Assembly: GCF_027580225.2 (NCBI RefSeq)
Contig: NC_073352.2
Location: 35,389,501-35,453,500, forward strand
DNA from: Misgurnus anguillicaudatus
Taxonomy: Eukaryota; Chordata; Actinopteri; Cypriniformes; Cobitidae
Reading direction: 5' to 3'
Length of the DNA stretch: 64,000 bases
The notes below the pieces were generated by a model. It was not told the origin of the DNA. It made no database searches and saw only the letters and a program-made list of their open reading frames with translations. Shown piece after piece: positions 1 to 12,560 of this stretch. Positions within the stretch are counted from its first letter, which is position 1. Each line of letters begins with the position of its first letter. Both the position numbers and the translations under genes were made by a program.

Positions 1-729
1 TTCTGGATGATTGATCTTGTTGGGAAATGATAATAATGCATGGCCTCTCTCATACCTTTTCAGTGCTATATGAACTTCAAGGATGTGCTCGTGGTTTCAT
101 GAATTAATGTTTCTACACAAGATTGCTCACAGCTTCAGTTCCCTCATGAAAATCAATGGACATTTGGATGGACTCCAGCTGAAACGCTGCCCATACATTT
201 AGCTCAGACTTTCTAACTTTCCTGCCACTCGTTTTCTGCTCTGACTCATGTATGAATTTGTATTTATTCATTCTTTGATCTGCGTGGTTACAGTCTATGT
301 TGGTTTATTGTGGATGTATTGATGGGACACATGTAATGCAATAACACAAGTTTTAAAATGATATAAAATATGAGTGCACTTGTTCATGCAAAACCTACCA
401 GCATTATGTTTGGCTGTCCTTGCCGATTTCTAGGACTTTGTGGTTATAAAGGCACTGTAAAACAAAATGGTGTAATTATGCAGCTGGTTGCTAGTAACTT
501 ACTGTAGAAGATAAAGACTGAAAATGTTTCATGTTCATTTACCTTTAAACAAACTGTTGCTAGTAAATAACATACATGTAAAATCTACAGTAAGTTACTG
601 GCAGCTAGTTGCCAGTAATACCCAGCAATACTGTAATTTCTACAGAATTTTTTTACAGCGGGTGCTCAAAATGGTAGATTACTGTAGTTAGCACATTGCT
701 ATGTCTGGTTGTTTAAATAGTTGAACCTC

Positions 730-966
730 TTGGGGTTGGTTTCCCAGACAGAGATTAGTTTAAGCCAGGACTAGGCCTTAGTGTAAAATAGGAAATAAAA
801 CTAGTTGACATGCCTTACTAAAAAACATTACTTGCGTGCATTTTGAGGCAAAACAAAGGGCACTGATGTATTTTAAGATATGTCTTGTTTTTTTCTGTTT
901 GGACAGCTCTTACATTTATTTTAGTCTAGGACTAGTCTAATCCCTGTCTGGGAAACCGCCCCCCAT
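730..966. mobile_element. palindromic MITE, TIR GGTTTCCCAGACAG
   Basis: The 5' end TGGGGTTGGTTTCCCAGACA matches the reverse complement of the 3' end (CTGTCTGGGAAACCG then a C run). The next blocks, TAGTCCTAGACT and TAAGCCAGGACTAGG, also pair. The element is about 235 bp with no ORF. A relic of one end is present at 58474-58513. The superfamily is uncertain and no clear target duplication is seen. Confidence 0.75.
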
Positions 967-1074
967 GTTCTCTTGCCTTAAAAATATAATTATATTATTT
1001 TTATATTATGCAACATATGGTGTAATCACAATCATTTATTTATTGTGAATTTTCAAAAGTAGTACCAGTAGTTG

Positions 1075-1327
1075 TTAAAGGAACAGTATGTAAGAAATTT
1101 ATATCAATTAATCATAAAATGGCCCCGATATGTCACCAGACATTAAGAAATCATTTTCATTTCAAATACTTATATCACTGACAACAGTGGTCCGCTCAGG
1201 ATATTGTCATTTAAAAAGTGAAGTTGCAGCCCTCAACTGATGTTTATGTTGTCATGTTGTGTATTGTCCACCAGTTGTGTGATTGCAGTACCAGTTTTGG
1301 CCACAATCCTACATACTGTTCCTTTAA
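1075..1327. mobile_element. TTAA-flanked MITE, TIR AGGAACAGTATGTA
   Basis: The ends are TTAAAGGAACAGTATGTA and its exact reverse complement TACATACTGTTCCTTTAA, 253 bp apart. The TTAA target duplication is typical of piggyBac or Kolobok elements. It is non-coding. Confidence 0.88.
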
Positions 1328-2049
1328 AATGCTGATGTGCTGCAGCTGCGGTCCTCTCTGGAGTTTATGAAGTACAGAGAAATATTAAAGTAATTAATCC
1401 ACCAGAACTTTAATCCAGCTTCTTTCTGTCATGGTGCGCATTTCAAATTTCAAAAATACATTGACAGAAAGACAGCAATGTCACAAATCTGTGAGGTAGC
1501 ACGCAAAGAGCCAATGAGCATTTGATATCAATGCCGTAAAGCTTACTGAGGCGCAATATTTGAATTAAAATGTATATTGAACTTGAGATTTGATGTTTGC
1601 AGTCACTGATGAGATCTGAGATCAAGATTGCTGGATAAAGGGCTGAATTTGGATCTGTTCCTCGCAATCCTATTAATTTTAAAGATTTGGATTACAGCAA
1701 ATAAATAAAATTAACATCTTTTGTGAATTAATGTTGTCAGAAAAGATGATTGAAAACATGATTAAGAAATGGCAATAATATTGCAATAATTATAAATAAT
1801 AATACATACACATCTATACGTCTGTAAAACTGTTAATAATAATTAATGTATTCGTCCTGTCAACACATTGATATTTTATGTGTCAGTGTGTTTAAAAATG
1901 TAAGTGATACAACCACACTTTACCTAAAAATACACACACATATTCTCATGAAATCATGATGTTATATCACACAATTTGAAGCATCAGTTACGTCTGTAGC
2001 ACAAAAAGTGTCAAATGAGCTACACACCAGAGTTTAATACCCAAAGATT

Positions 2050-2067
2050 AAAAAAAAAAAAAAAAAA
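2050..2067. repeat. poly(A) run
   Basis: An uninterrupted run of A in intergenic DNA with no element recognised immediately upstream. Confidence 0.9.
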
Positions 2068-3975
2068 CACTAAAGCAGCCAATAAAAATCCAGATGAACA
2101 GGATTGTACGTCACACATGCTACACAAAAGTTTGATTTGAAAGGCTGCTGTTGAAGAAAAGAGTTGAAATCTGACAGTATGGATGCTTTACAGCTAAATC
2201 AATATTAAGTAAATGGGAGTGGATTTAAGATCCAGCAGCACAAACACAAGCTCAGCTTACTGATGGCAAAAGGTTTGTTTTCTCCCAAAGTATATCAGTA
2301 AGAATTTTGATTGCTATTGCTATGGATGTTGACTCCTTTCATTTAATGCCGCAGTGCTTCCAGCATTCATATTACAGGGATGTGAGTCTCTCTACAGAAA
2401 AAAACTAAACTGTGTTGATGTTTAAATAAACAGGTCTGACTCAGCGCATCCGTTGGCAGAACCCCAGTGAAATCTTATACATCAGAAATTAAATATAACT
2501 TATAAGTAAGCCAGCGTATGTGTAGTTTAAAACATGGTAAAAGAGGATCGTCTACATTTCATTGTCTTTACATGATGGTGTGAAAGTTGAGGGATGTTAC
2601 CAAGCACAAGTAGGCCTACGTAACAAAACCCCCAAGTCATCTATTTAAGTCAATTTAATGCCCAGAGATTTAGGTGTGACACTGGATTTAAATTTCCTGC
2701 CTGTCTCTTCACGGCCAGCTGAAGGGTAATACGGCTCTGACGTTTCTTTTCATATGCATCAAGCCTCGGGATCATTTGTTGTAGCAGAAGAAGAAGCCAC
2801 GAGAATCCTCTTAGAATTGATTGAGCTGTCAAAAAACAGGTTTTCTGATTGATCACATTTCAACCAATCATGTCATTCCAATTCAAGACTGGATCGGAGC
2901 GGGCAGGGGATCCTCGGAGAGAAAACGCCAGAGGCGAGGCGATGCCGTACCACGTCAAGTAAAAATTTCCCTCCAAAAATCATTTGTGTTTTCCCCCCCA
3001 AGCGATCGGTGTTTGGCTCTGTCTGTGGTCTGACAGAAAGTTAACCCGCCGAGAGATAAAAATAAGCTCAGAGATCCGAGACCCATCAGAGAAAAACACT
3101 TCAGCCCCAGAAAACTCACCTGTCAAGAATAACCTCCACCGCCCAGCAGCAGGTACGTTGACCTTAGCTAGATTTCCAAATGAAGCACTCCAGATAAAAC
3201 TGGATGGGTATTTCTGCATCAAACGGCATGAGTGAAAGCCCAGATGACCTTCCAGACGGGTAGGAGATATTTCAGGATTCATGTTATGTGAAATACTGAG
3301 AGGAATCAAGAGTTCAGCTCAATCAAACTGCAGAAGGGTAAAAACTTGACAGATGTAGCAATTTTAATGAAACACAGTCAAAAAACACAAATTCATTGGA
3401 TGCTGCACTGCAAAAATAGACCAAGAACAGAGTATAAGAAAAAATAAACTCAAGTACTTAATAAAGAGGTAAAACTTCATTTGTGCTGCATGAAAGAGTT
3501 TTTATGCATAAACCCAATTTTGATCATTTTATTAAGAGAAACAAACTCAATAGCTTAGGTCAGATTGCTTCTTAAGTAACTGTATCTCCATGTACTAAAT
3601 AAGAAATCTTTTTTGCTATAAATTCCTACAGAATTTTCGCAAATGAAGGTGTAAGCTGAACTAAAAATGTGCAGGTTAAAGATGCTAAAAATGTATCATT
3701 TTACTGAATTATTTCATGTTGTGATAACTTTAAAAAATCAAGTTAACAATGTGAACTTAATTGAATCTATTTCATTCAACAAAAAAGTGTGTCTTGTCAG
3801 CTTTATTTAAAAATGATTTGTTCAGCCAACATAACATTGGCTGATGAAGTTGCAGTGTATTATGGGTAATTGTTGTTCTGGCACCCTCTTGCAGAAGTGT
3901 AACACCATTAAATGTGTACGTGAGTAATAAGTGGCCAAGTATGAGTCAATGAACTCTTTCTGATATATTTTAGAA

Positions 3976-4008
3976 CAAAAACAAACAAACAAACAAACAA
4001 ACAAACAA
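3976..4008. repeat. (CAAA)n microsatellite
   Basis: Eight or so CAAA units downstream of ctnna1. Confidence 0.9.
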
Positions 4009-4212
4009 GCGGTTTGAGATGTAACATTACATTTCAAATATGTTTGTGATATGTTTGATAAACTGTAATAAATAAAAGGTCTATAATATGATGAGTTGTA
4101 TTGAGTAGCTGCACTCTGATTGATTGATTTGTGTGTTATGGACTTGAATTTTATTTAAAAGGACAAAATTTTTGTCATCTTTAATTAAAATGTTCATGTA
4201 CAATTAACTCAA

Positions 4213-4496
4213 TTAAAGCAACACTCTGTAGTTTCCAAGTAAAAATGACTTGCAGCTCCCCCATGTGGTTGAAAAGTGCAACAGCGCCTGGTATCAGACA
4301 CTCTTCTGCAGGCAGGGGGAGGGGCGGGGCTGTGTGCTCTACCCTCCACCGCCACTTTCAGAGTGTGCTTGTAGCAGCTAGGAGGCTGCTCAGGTTGCAG
4401 CAACAGTACAATTTGTCCAGTTAAAAGTTGTTCTATCACTGAAATAATTTTAGAGACATTATTTAAAGGTAAAAAAACTACATAGTGTTGCTTTAA
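4213..4496. mobile_element. TTAA-flanked MITE, TIR AAGCAACACTCTGTAGTTT
   Basis: The 5' end TTAAAGCAACACTCTGTAG pairs with the 3' end CTACATAGTGTTGCTTTAA with one mismatch. The 284-bp element has a GC-rich centre (GGGGGAGGGGCGGGGC) and is non-coding. Confidence 0.88.
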
Positions 4497-4581
4497 CTCT
4501 ACTAAGGCTTGTTAAGTTTACTTAAACTTTTTTTTTGTTTTGTTTTGTAAAATGAACTAATTTATTGTTTGTTTAGATTAC

Positions 4582-5420
4582 TTAAAGGGGGGGTTCAATG
4601 GTATTTCAAGCATTCTGACTTATTAACACAGTTATAGAGTTGTTTCCTCATGCTAAACGTAGGCAAAGTGTCAAAAAAGCAGTTGGACGTATTTCTGTGC
4701 CGAATGCACATCGCCAGGGTTCCTACAAGTTTGGGAAAGTTTTTTTCGATTACAGGTCCAGCTGACGTTTCAGGGTTTTCTATACGTATCACTTCTTTAT
4801 AAGGGCACTTCCCCCGGAAAACCCCGCCCACCCGTCAATCAGCGGGATACGCTAGAACTTACAAACATTCACATCATGCGACAGCTTTGTTTTAATTTAA
4901 AAGTCAACAATGGCACGAAAGAAGAAGTGTGTTTTTGGATGTAAGGAGAAGAAAGTCAGCCTTATGGAAACAATGGATATAGTTTATTATCCGGATTAGC
5001 AGCGGAGTTTTGCGTGTGTGTTTGATGCGCTGGATTTTCCCAACCGGGTCATGAGTTGCATGCGGTAAGTAAGACTTCTGTCTTATGTTGGAAATAGGCG
5101 CGTGTATATTATATAAATGACACGAACATGTAGTGAATCATACGTTACAAGTGTTGTATAGTGTTGCATGACTCGTACTCGCTCCTCCCGCAGTAGTAAC
5201 TCCTCCTTCTTCATTTTTTCATATACGTTATCGGAAAGATTCGGTAAAGCTAATCTTTCTTTTATAAATCTGATTAAACTAAAGACTTTTCAGAGATATA
5301 AAGGATGTCATACTACTCTATAGCTACTCCAGATTAACATCAGAAACAGCGTGTGTTACGTGAGCTTTAAACAAATTGTGTGGAACCTGTTGACATAATA
5401 TTTTTAATTAAACCCCACAT
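4582..5420 (+). mobile_element. Kolobok-like element fragment with THAP-like leader ORF
   Basis: The fragment begins TTAAAGGGGGGGTTCAATGG, a TTAA-initiated end. At 4910-4999 a short ORF of 29 codons reads MARKKKCVFGCKEKK then VSLMETMDIVYYPD and stops. The start CVFGC resembles the first zinc-ligand cysteines of a THAP domain, as found in Kolobok and P-type transposases. The remainder of the transposase is absent. The 3' end is not clear, so the limit given is approximate. Confidence 0.5.
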
Positions 5421-6314
5421 TTCATTTTTTTAAATGTAAGACAAAAGACAATCCATACAATCCTGTTCATGAATTATTCATACAGCACAACAGATTCTCA
5501 TGACAAGTTTACATTTCTCTTTAAAAGTTTAAATGTTTTCTGTTTTAGCAGGCAGACGTTATCGTAAATGCATCTCATCTCAGTAGTAACCATTTACTGC
5601 ACTTTTCCAACTCACTTTTCTCAAAGTATATTTGAAAATGAAGGGAAAGGTCAACCATAGTCAGAAGTAATACAGGGAGAAAGATCCAGAAGTCTATGAG
5701 TTGAAGAAAATATTTATTGTGAAGAACATTCCTGTGTTTTAGGGTACATTTACATGCAATTCACCTCTTTGCTCACTGTAAAAAAAAATGCAGCATTTTT
5801 GTCAAATCAACATAATTTGATTTAAGTTAAAGTAACATAAAAATATAAGCTAAACAATTTCTACTTGTTTTTATAAGTTATATCACCTTATCACAGTTCA
5901 AAACCTAAATAGTAGGTTGAATTGACGCAAGGGCCTGATTGGCCATAGGGAGAATTTCCGGTGGGCCGGTCTGTTTTCTTTTTAACAATGAGGGCCGGTG
6001 TTGTCATGCCACTGTGTTGAAGGTTGCTTTCAACACTCAATATTATGCACAATATTTTCTTCTGTTTTTCAAAATGCTTGCCTCTTTTCAAAACGCGTCT
6101 TTAATAAACTTGATATAAAAGGCCTCTAAAAGGGACAAGGATCTACAAATCGTAATTCTTTAAAATCATATGTAACAATGAATCATCTATGAATAGTCAT
6201 TATATTTATCGTCTATTGCAAGAGGAACACAAATCTATTTGATGCAAAACTCATCAGTTTATTGGAAAGTTTCAAGTATGATGTTTACTCAAGTAAAACA
6301 AATGTTGAAAGTCC

Positions 6315-6740
6315 ATTATAGTGGTGGCTCGTGACTGCTCATCTGAGGGGCGCTAATGAGTGTCATGTGTGTTGCTCGTGTTTTCAAAATCTGTGTTTGT
6401 TGCGTCATGTAAACCATGTGCATAAAGTGTCTTGTCAAAATAAGTGCCTGCTGCACACGCATCAAAACCGTTTATGATAAAAGAGACACTCACGCTCACA
6501 AAATACACGCAAGACACTCACTTAACAATAAACTCTGATTACACATGAGATTATGTGAGTATCTGGCAAATGCGAGCGTCTCTTTTATCATAAACCCTTT
6601 AGACGTGTCTGCAGCAGGCACTTATCTGAACAAGACACGTGATGCACACACGATCTCTCAATGCGAAGAACACATATTTTGAAAAAAGGAACCACACACA
6701 TGACGGGCTACATACATGTTTTGACAAACTTTGCATCAAG
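6315..6740. mobile_element. long imperfect palindrome, MITE-like
   Basis: The left arm 6379-6500 and right arm 6570-6688 are near reverse complements over about 120 nt. The core AAGTGCCTGCTGCA and TTTATGATAAAAGAGAC pair, with a loop of about 70 nt. There is no ORF. It could fold into a long hairpin in RNA or extruded DNA. Confidence 0.75.
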
Positions 6741-8144
6741 CGCCCTTGAACAAATAAGTACTTTTTATTTTTCCATCCGTTCCCCTTGCATACTGGATAA
6801 ATCTTGCTTGAAATCTACTTTGTCAAACAGCTGATCTCAGAACTCACCATTTTTGGGAAAACACAAACACATTTGTTCTCTTTCAGTAGTTTTTCAATAA
6901 GTTTAATTGAATAATATTAAAATACTTTATGGTAGGGCTGCAGGATCATAATTGTTTAGACTACTGTGTTTGCATTGAATTGGAAATTATATATTTGAAA
7001 AATACAATAAATTGCAAGGCTGCAGAGAACAGAACACTATTACAGATTTATGTGGGCTATTGAGGATTGAATTATAGGCTTATTATTTTAATATAGTCAG
7101 TCATGGAATAAAGTGGGCTGATATAAGGCATGAAACTCTGACCCTAATTGTTGCCGTTTTACGTTTTACAACGTAGCAAAATGTATATGCATTGAGGTAC
7201 ATGTGCTCACTACTTACTGAAATGGTTAAATTCAAGGGTCACAAGGTCATCAAGTATGGGTTATCAAACACGCAAGCAATAAGGTACGAGGCGCTGGATT
7301 GGAACTAACCATCTCATAATGGCAAATACATCACTTTCATACTCCATTTACACTTGGCAAATGTGATCCACAAAGTTAAATAAAGGAGATTTTTATTTTC
7401 TTTCAACATCAGAAAAGCTATTGGATGATGTAGAACTGAATAAAGTGACATCATGTTAAATTCCCCATGAGACTCACAAGATAAAAAAGTGGGTTTGATG
7501 GTGAAACCAAACAAGGAGCCGATCTCTCTCTTATGAATATGCCACGACACCGTACGAATAAAATAGAATTAGGATTGAAAAAGGCATCATCTCCCTAAAT
7601 AAGAAACACCTCACAAGTATCAACTTGGAGAGAAAAAATGACTAGCTAAGAAACCCAGATGCTCTTACAGGTGCGTCAATTAGATGAAATATTCTACAAA
7701 CATTGATAACCTGTGACTGGGTACAGTAGATGTCTTTTGATAAAGACCGCCTTCAGATGTGATAACAGTTGTCATCAATCAGTTCCCAAAGCTTTAACAT
7801 ATTGTTGAAACCAAGTCTTAGTAATGTTAGAAATATGAAGCCATTTCACAACAATGTATTTGTAAGCAGAGGGGGGTTCAGTTTGCCAAAGGGTGCATAA
7901 ACCAGAGTATATACATCATCAGAGAACCAACTGAATCATTCATTTTTAATGAGGATGTTACATCAGAGGAAAAACAGAAATGTTTACTAAAGCTTTGTCG
8001 GATGATCAAAATGAGAAAATTTACTGCAAAGCGCTCCAAATAGAGAAAGATGCATTATGTTCTGTTTACATCCGGCTTTCTTCAACTTCAAAAGGCATCA
8101 TAGGCAAAAACTATGATGATGTTTGATTATATATATTGTAAACA

Positions 8145-8964
8145 AGGGCTGTCAAAATTAATGTGAAAAGTAATTAATGTGAATTTTATTAAGGTGTGAT
8201 TAACACCACACTCAAATTCTGTTTAAGCCTTGGCCTAGCATGTTGTTGGATAAATTGAGACCGAGCCAGTAAATAGTCATTAAACATCTAAAATGATCTT
8301 TATGTTTTCTGAGAGGTGTATCTTCTTAAATACAAAGATGCGTCTCCATCCACTTGTGCATCTGGGATTTTGGTTTGGGATTTTAAAACATGCAGGAATG
8401 AGAAAATAAAATGCAGGACTTGCTTCATGTTAAAATAATTATTAAGAGCAACAAAACTCAAAAACGATCTTCCTCACGCTGACTGATATACAAACACACA
8501 TACACAGAATAATGGTTTTAAAAACGTCTGTTTTGAGAAGATTTCACGCAGATATAATGTTATGTCTTAAGCAAATGTTGAGGAAAAATATCTGATGGGT
8601 AAGATTATATTACATGCTTACATTACAGTAAATCTTAAAGTTGTCTGTCAATAAAACAATAAAAGAAAAAAGTTAAACATATTGTTTTTGACTTTGTGCA
8701 CACTAAATCTATATTTTTACCCTTAAAAAAATCTTTAACTCGATTTTTTTCTAAATTATTTTTGCTGACTCTTTTCCTGACAATAAACATACATTTGCAT
8801 CAAGCCTCCATATTTGTCCACAACCATGATGATTAGAGAATTACAAACTTGAAAAGGTAAATAAAGAACAAATAAAAAAGTGTTATTGAGTTGCGATTAA
8901 TCACGAGTGAAGTCACGGTAATCATGCAATTAATCTAGATTCAATATTTTAATTGACAACACTA
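8145..8964. mobile_element. hAT-like element copy (AGGGCTGTCAAAATTAA end)
   Basis: The 5' end AGGGCTGTCAAAATTAA and the 3' end ATTTTAATTGACAACACTA are partial inverted repeats of the fish hAT type. The interior at 8225-8450 is homologous to 20715-20930 (shared GATGCGTCTCCATCCAC and GCAGGACTTGCTT). It is non-coding and diverged. Confidence 0.65.
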
Positions 8965-9969
8965 ATATAAACTGAATAAACATAACTTTATAAATTTTTA
9001 TTTTAACAAAAAGAGAAATGTGTACAACAGCAATCAGTAAAGTTTACTCCAAAAGCATTAATGCAACACCAAACAAAGTACAGAAACACCAAACTGTAGC
9101 AAACTACTGAAAAACTAAAAATATTAATAATCATCCCAAACCAGCACTAAAATAGTAAAAGCCTGTGACAAATGAGTAAAAAAAAACAATCATCAAAAAC
9201 ATGTCACGGGTCATGTCATCTAATACACCACTGGTTTATAATGCAGAAAACAAGTTAAAGAGTTTGAGCTGGGATCAGACTGGAAGTGGCGTTGGGCAAC
9301 ATCAAAGCGTCACACATTCATGCATATGCATGTTGAGAAAGCATCACTTTACCACCCACAGCTCTGACTAATGCCTAAAGCTTTATCCCTTTTGACCAGT
9401 CAACTTCACAGCAACTCCATTTCAGGCATCGTGCATCGTTCGCAATTAAGAATCAATTCATCTCAAGAGAAACGATACACAAAGTGCCCAGAAATATTTC
9501 TCTCTCTCTCTCACCTACTGCAATAGACATGCTGATAAAATCATGAGCTAAGACGATGATGGCGGGCGGCGTTATGAGGAATATTGATTGCTGTGATTTG
9601 GAAGCTCATTCAGGGTGTTGTTCGGGTTAGCTGAACTCATTTATCCTTGATGGTGCTTGGCAGCGTGCAGACTTCTGGCCCAGCCCATCCACACCCATTT
9701 ACCCGAAGATTTCTCTTCCTCTTCAAGCACTTCTTTCTTCCAATAAGAGATGTGTTGATTTATTTAATCAGTGTCTAAGTCACGGAGAAGTGGGTGAGGA
9801 GAGAGAGAGGAGAACAGAGGCTTACACGCCGTGAGATTTAAACTCACTAGGGATCTCCAGCTTTTTCCCGACTGAACCTCGAGATTACTGGGAGGATTAT
9901 GGAGAGTCCAGCGACTGAGCATCCATTTCTCATCTCATAAATGAAAGTTATTAACGTACGGCAATTACG

Positions 9970-10495
9970 GCAAAACGAGATTTTATTTCAGATAAAAAAC
10001 ATTTATAAAGATTCACAAAAACGCTACTGTTGTTAATCAAAGGCTAAAACAAAAAGTTATCTGAAGGTTTATTAGGCACAGCAAATACAATGACTTTGGT
10101 CTTGAGACTAAATTATAAACGCCCGTTCTCTTTCATATATTTAAACCCAAAACACCCAATATTGCATGTGTTACAGTCAAAGCTTGCATAGGCGTGGAAA
10201 AGTATGAAATATAAAGTCATCTTGTAAAATTCACTTAAAAATACACAATAGTCATATATTTAGCAAAAGGGTCTTCAGAAATGAGTGAGGCCTTAAATGT
10301 GTAAAGATTGAGCATTCATAGCTAAAGAATATATGGATTGCTATATTATAGACCTTAGTGCACTCGGCACAATCACTGTGTGTACGGATAAAGGCAGGTT
10401 TGTGACCTTAGGTTCGGGAATGCGTTTATTACGGTATATACTCACTAGATCTGATTGTAACCATCTACATTATTAGAAGTATAATCAAGGGCTGC
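9970..10495 (-). other. putative ctnna1 3' UTR
   Basis: The sequence follows the ctnna1 stop in transcript direction. On the minus strand AATAAA occurs at 10425-10430 (66 nt after the stop), 10068-10073 and 9982-9987. The first looks too close, so one of the latter two or something further downstream is more likely. No coding potential is seen. Confidence 0.35.
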
Positions 10496-10786
10496 TTAAA
10501 TACTATCCATAGCTTTGAACTCGCTGAGAGCTTGCACGGGGTTGACGTGCTTCTTTTGTGAGGAGCGCTTGACTTTGTTGGGCTGCCCATCATCTTGCTT
10601 CTCACGCTTGACCAGAGGTTTCTTCTCAGGAGCTTTCATCTTCCAGGAGATGGCGGGCATGTTGAGATTCTGCATTCCTTGACTCTTCTGGTATTTGGTG
10701 GAGGCCACGTATGAGGCTTTGACGGTGGACACCACAGCATTCATCAGATTCTTGGCTGCCTGAATCAGAGACATGGCGCTGTCCAC
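10496..10786 (-). CDS. ctnna1: alpha-E-catenin, terminal coding exon (exon 18 equivalent)
   Basis: The exon has 291 nt: 96 codons from VDSAMSLIQAAKNLMNAV to the vertebrate C-terminus LSEFKAMDSI, then TAA at 10496-10498. The acceptor is tttccattttcag. The first codon is GTG (Val); it is not a start codon. It encodes the last helix of the actin-binding bundle and the basic C-terminal extension (KMKAPEKKPLVKREKQD, SSQKKHVNPVQ). It is one residue longer than the human exon (95 aa), with an insertion near DDGQPNKVKR. Confidence 0.98.
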   Translation of the reverse strand: MDSAMSLIQAAKNLMNAVVSTVKASYVASTKYQKSQGMQNLNMPAISWKMKAPEKKPLVKREKQDDGQPNKVKRSSQKKHVNPVQALSEFKAMDSI

Positions 10787-11339
10787 CTGAAAATGGAAAG
10801 AAAAGACCTTTAGATGCAGTTTGGTCTTGGATCAGTGTTAGATTTCAGTCGCTCTGGTTTTTCACAATTCTGCAATTGCAGAACACAAAATCAACAAAAT
10901 GTTGCATTATGTTGCGATCCTGCATAATTTGTCATTTCATGTGTCATATTTTATGAAAAAGATATTGATATGCTTTATTTCACTAATGCACATAAAAATC
11001 TCTCTCTCCAGCGCGCTGTACCCCACAATTAAGTCAATCAATCACAATCTCTTGAGCACATATCACTACATTATCTCTTCTTTCATTATAAACATTTTAA
11101 TTGAAAAACCGTGTGAAGCAAATGTCATAATGCATTTCAATTGACTGTTTTGTAGTCCTTATATGTTGGGAACTAAGGATACAAATCTCATCTCATCTCA
11201 TCCAAATATATGTGCATGCCGCCTGCCTGCAAGTGAGGACTGAACGATCACATACATGCATAACAACACATGGTTTAGGGAAAAGGTAGTTTTAGACCTG
11301 TGGCTATTGTGCATTACTGTAGGTCAGTCATTTTTTAAA

Positions 11340-11835
11340 TTTTTAAAAGGGACATTTCACAAGACTTTATTTAAGATAAAAAAAATCATCGTTCCCCAAG
11401 AATGAAGTCAGGATGTCTGGGTACAACTTGTCTCTCCCTGTAAAATAAATTGGTGTCCGCAGAGTACATGTGTGAAGTTTAAGCTCAAAATACCCCACAG
11501 ATCATTTATTAGAACATGTTCAAATTGACACTTTGTAGGTGCGAGCAAAATGTGGCATTATTTGGTGTGTCCTTTAAAATGCAAATAAGCTGATCTCTGC
11601 ACTAAATGGCAGTGCCGTGGTTGGATAGTGCAGATTAAGGGGCAGTAGTATCCCCTTATGACATCACAAGGGGAGCCAAATTTTAATGAGCTATTTTTTT
11701 CATATGCTTACAGAGAATGGTTTACTACAACTAAGTTACCTGGTTGATTTTTTTCACATTTTCTAGGTTGATAGAAGCACTGGGGACCCAATTATAGCAC
11801 TTAAACATGGAACAAGACTTGACCTTTTTAAATAT
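11340..11835. mobile_element. diverged fish DNA element (GGGACATTTCACAAGACT end)
   Basis: It begins AAAAGGGACATTTCACAAG and contains GCTGATCTCTGCACTAAATGG, TGACATCACAAGGGGAGCC and GAAGCACTGGGGACCC. A partial copy in the opposite orientation lies at 12400-12560, beyond the GA-rich repeat, and a third trace is at 28255-28330. It is non-coding. The superfamily is uncertain. Confidence 0.6.
11385..11447. repeat. short dispersed repeat, copy 1
   Basis: ATCATCGTTCCCCAAGAATG to CTCTCCCTGTA is about 90% identical to 15113-15172. The family is not recognised. Confidence 0.7.
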
Positions 11836-11983
11836 CAGTCCCTTCAGGATTCCACAATTTATATAAGTGATTTTTGCGTATGTAAATAAATAAGTTATTG
11901 AAATTTGGCTCTTCTTGTGATATCAATAGGAGATCATCTTATAATAATACCACCGCTTAATCTCAATTATCCAACCACAGCAG

Positions 11984-12246
11984 AGAGAGCGTGCGAGTTG
12001 AGTGTGGAGAGAGAGTGAGTGTGCGAGAGAGAGAGAGAGAGAGCGAGCGAGCGAGCGCGTGCGAGTGAGTGAGTGTGCGAGAGAGAGAGAGAGAGTGTGC
12101 GAGTGAGTGTGTGAGAGAGAGATAGTGAGCGAGAGAGTGTGCAAGAGAGAGTGTGTGCGAGAAAGAGAGCGAGTGAGTGAGTGTGTGAGAGAGAGAGAGA
12201 TAGTGAGCGAGTGAGTGCGCGAGAGAGAGAGAGAGCGTGCGAGTGA

Positions 12247-12277
<31 letters not shown>

Positions 12278-12347
12278 TGAGAGAGAGTGTGAGAGAGACA
12301 GAGTGCGTGCGAGTGAGTGTGCGCGAGAGAGAGCGAGCGAGAGAATA
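11984..12347. repeat. GAGA/GTGCGAG-rich simple repeat
   Basis: About 360 nt consist of interleaved (GA)n, GAGC, GTGAGT and GTGTGCGAG steps with no fixed period. The composition matches the flanks of the 22.6 kb VNTR. In ctnna1 transcript sense it is a long pyrimidine-rich tract. It lies in intron 17. Confidence 0.9.
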
Positions 12348-12399
12348 ATTGACAGCCTAATTGAGTTTCAATTTCAACAAACCACCATTATGGTGATCA

Positions 12400-12560
12400 G
12401 TGTTTGCATTATCAGCTCATTTGCATTTAAAAGGACACACAAAATGGCACATTTTTACTTACACCTACAAAGTATCAATTTTACCCATTTTACAATTTGT
12501 ATGATATTTTCAGATAAAACTCCAGGTATCTACTCTGGGCACACCAAAGATGTCTTCTGT
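12400..12560. mobile_element. inverted partial copy of the 11.34 kb element
   Basis: The blocks AGCTCATTTGCATTTAAAAG, GGACACAC, CACCTACAAAGT and TACTCTGGGCACACCAAAGA are reverse-complement matches to 11430-11600. With that copy it flanks the simple repeat at 11984-12347. Confidence 0.6.

Larger units (their letters stand above)
1..9969. other. intergenic DNA downstream of ctnna1
   Basis: No exon of any gene could be recognised in either strand. Apart from the elements listed separately, this is AT-rich non-coding DNA. 5905-6020 carries a GGCCGGTCTG..GAGGGCCGG fish repeat. 2860-3150 is locally more GC-rich but has no supported coding frame. Confidence 0.6.

Noticed and set aside
2980..3309. 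Overlapping frames of 83-109 codons in a GC-richer stretch
   Set aside because: Frames on both strands overlap, have no domain and no conserved gene match that I can recognise.
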